Below are positions 14,698 through 16,000 of a DNA stretch of 16,000 nucleotides, one piece after another. A program made the translations under genes and the position numbers. Each line of letters opens with the position of its first letter. Position 1 is the stretch's first letter. A model generated the notes under the pieces. The model was not told the DNA's origin, ran no database searches, and saw nothing but the letters and a program-made list of their open reading frames with translations. Source of the DNA: JAFLCA01 sp041907145 (GTDB lineage Bacteria; Bdellovibrionota_C; UBA2361; JAFLCA01); the NCBI GenBank assembly GCA_041907145.1, contig JAYRHW010000234.1, positions 1 through 16,000 on the forward strand, read 5' to 3'.

Positions 14698-15774
14698 ATG
14701 GGCTCTATGGGCGTAACTCCTTCCTCGCCGGCAGCGGCGGTAATCGATCTTCCGGAAGTTGATGTATCCGGGGGAATCTCACGTGCAGTTCGCGATCTCA
14801 TTCCAGCAGCGGAATCTCCGCAGGCCGAACCGGCCTTGGCGGAAGTGCAGCTTAGCGGCCGCGGTACGCTGCCGACGATGCTCGAGGAGGTTTTGAGTAA
14901 ATCGGAGACTACCGCCGCCGCACCGGGCCTTTGGAGCCGCGGCACCTCTGCTCTAGCTGCCTATCTGAATCCGGAAGTGCGGGCATCGCTAGCTCGTGAA
15001 AAGGCCATTGGAGAACTTGATGCGGCCGACTCGGAGGTGCGGGCTGCCGCAGCCGAGAAATTGGGCGCGCTGCTCAAGCCAGGCGCTGTGGTCTCGCGAG
15101 GTGCCTCGGTCGCCGATGCCGTCGAGGCTCTGCGGGAGAAGTTGCACAATCCCGACGAATCCGAAGGCGTGCGCGATGCGGCAATCCGCGGTCTGGCCCG
15201 CTATTACCAGAAGGATGGCCGCATCGAGAGCGGCTTTGCGCGAAAAGTGGCCGAGCTGTTTACAACTGAAACTAGCCCCATGCTCGCAAGCAGAATGGCA
15301 GGAATACTCGGTAAGTCTGGAGATCCTTTCGTGCAGAGCGTGCTGTTTGAGGCCCTTACATCGACAGGAACGATCGTGGGCGGCAGCGCCGCGGCAGCAC
15401 TGAAGAGTTCCCTGCGTATTTCGCACTCTATGGAGATCGAAGGGCAATTGGCAAAGCTAATTCAGGATCCCGCCGCAGAGGCGCAGCACCGCGCCATGGC
15501 CGTAATCGCTTTCTCTGCCCGGGGATTCCCGGCGCAAACGAGCGTCATCGCTCCGCTTATCTCGAATGCGGGGACCCATCCGGTCGTTCGCATGGTGGCA
15601 ATGGAATCGTTTCGAGATTCCTTTCACTCGGAAATCCGGGGTGCCGTGCTGAAGGCGGCTTCGCAGGACCTCAGCTCTCCCTCATCGGTAGTTTCCAGCG
15701 CCAGGTCGGTTGGCGGATCGTTCGCCCGTGGCACGGTCGTTCTTTGCGAGTCCGGCGAAAAGGTCAAGCTTTAG
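14698..15774 (+). CDS. HEAT-repeat protein of unknown function
   Basis: A 358-residue, Ala-rich protein. After a low-complexity N-terminal part (1-80) it has paired helices of the HEAT/PBS-lyase type from about 88 to 322: NPEVRASLAREKAIGEL, DSEVRAAAAEKLGALL, EGVRDAAIRGLARYY, HRAMAVIAFSARG and HPVVRMVAMESF. Such arrays are scaffolds for protein-protein contact. No signal peptide or membrane helix is seen. The frame opens after a stop at 14680-14682 and the first ATG is 14698, but there is no Shine-Dalgarno before it; a weak TAAAAT at 14680-14685 would give a very short leader. A later start (for example ATG 14878) is possible. The gene lies 93 bp after the MFS gene and may be co-transcribed with it. 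Its stop overlaps the opposing gene by 4 bp. Confidence 0.75.
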   Translation: MGSMGVTPSSPAAAVIDLPEVDVSGGISRAVRDLIPAAESPQAEPALAEVQLSGRGTLPTMLEEVLSKSETTAAAPGLWSRGTSALAAYLNPEVRASLAREKAIGELDAADSEVRAAAAEKLGALLKPGAVVSRGASVADAVEALREKLHNPDESEGVRDAAIRGLARYYQKDGRIESGFARKVAELFTTETSPMLASRMAGILGKSGDPFVQSVLFEALTSTGTIVGGSAAAALKSSLRISHSMEIEGQLAKLIQDPAAEAQHRAMAVIAFSARGFPAQTSVIAPLISNAGTHPVVRMVAMESFRDSFHSEIRGAVLKAASQDLSSPSSVVSSARSVGGSFARGTVVLCESGEKVKL

Positions 15775-16000
15775 CCGGCAGTCGTCACGAGGAGCACGCT
15801 TCCCGAGCCAAGCTGAATCTCAAGCTGCGGACTTCTGAAAAGATTGCTTAAGCCCCGAGAGCTCCCAAAGCGCAGCGTCTCACACTCCAAGTCCCATTCG
15901 GCGCCTCGTAAAAACTTGACCTCTACTTGCGACGAGAGGGGAATAAGCGAGAAAGTCTGTCCGGGTGTTCCTGGAAGCTGGTAGAGCTTTCCTGCTCTCA
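15771..16000 (-). CDS. Unrecognised protein, C-terminal fragment (runs off the right edge)
   Basis: On the minus strand one frame is open from the edge through 76 codons to a TAA at 15773-15771; the other two minus frames are broken by stops. The sequence alternates hydrophobic and polar residues (TFSLIPLSSQVEVKFL, PQLEIQLGSGSVLLVTTAG), suggesting beta strands. I do not recognise a family. It is convergent with the HEAT-repeat gene, overlapping it by 4 bp with no terminator between them. Both coding calls rest on frame quality; the start is outside the window. Confidence 0.6.
   Translation of the reverse strand, partial: RAGKLYQLPGTPGQTFSLIPLSSQVEVKFLRGAEWDLECETLRFGSSRGLSNLFRSPQLEIQLGSGSVLLVTTAG

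Noticed and set aside
14622..14945. 107-codon minus-strand frame ending in a protein-like tail (YALDLATKEVMEG).
   Set aside because: Most of it is antisense to the HEAT-repeat gene's N-terminus, with Ser/Thr/Ala-rich composition. Only the last 25 codons look protein-like, which is not enough. If the HEAT start proves to be much later, it should be reconsidered.

Overview
This 16 kb window looks like chromosome from a Gram-negative bacterium. The signs are a lipoprotein signal peptide with a lipobox, large GT-C enzymes with presumed periplasmic loops, and a partial SlyX-like gene (a family known mostly from proteobacteria) at the left edge. Moderate-to-high GC, PAS/hybrid kinases and a 'GGGGGGG' lipoprotein would suit a former deltaproteobacterial or Bdellovibrionota-type lineage. 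That placement is an inference and is weak. No rRNA, tRNA, CRISPR array or intact transposase is visible.

Layout, left to right. Positions 1-65 (minus) hold the first 21 codons of a SlyX-like protein, preceded by a TATAAT promoter. Positions 66-418 are non-coding and rich in hairpins and inverted repeats. Positions 419-1069 (plus) encode an unrecognised 216-residue protein. From 3567 down to 1059 (minus) lies a compact three-gene signalling operon: an HDOD protein, a PAS histidine kinase and a single-domain response regulator, joined by ATGA overlaps. Upstream of it on the same strand is a small lipoprotein (3662-4186) and then three large polytopic membrane proteins of the GT-C / family 39 glycosyltransferase type (4240-6297, 6318-8639, 8629-10449). 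A good sigma70-type promoter sits just before the first of these, at 10479-10506. A PAS-PAS hybrid sensor kinase (10577-12721, minus) ends 127 bp upstream of them.

A 611-bp non-coding stretch (12722-13332) separates the hybrid kinase from a divergently transcribed MFS transporter (13333-14604, plus). A HEAT-repeat protein (14698-15774, plus) follows. It overlaps tail-to-tail by 4 bp with the C-terminal end of an unrecognised minus-strand gene that runs off the right edge (15771-16000).

How the genes may work together: the three GT-C proteins and the lipoprotein could be one transcription unit that moves sugars from a polyprenyl-phosphate carrier onto a cell-envelope acceptor. The HDOD/kinase/regulator operon directly downstream may be read through from it or have its own promoter near a perfect inverted repeat at 3586-3608. 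No defence, secondary-metabolite or mobile system is evident. The most open items are the repeat-rich leader at 118-354, the co-located glycosyltransferase trio with its lipoprotein, and a hairpin that could mask the MFS ribosome-binding site. Two starts were corrected from upstream TTG codons to ATG codons with clear Shine-Dalgarno sequences (8639 and 12721).
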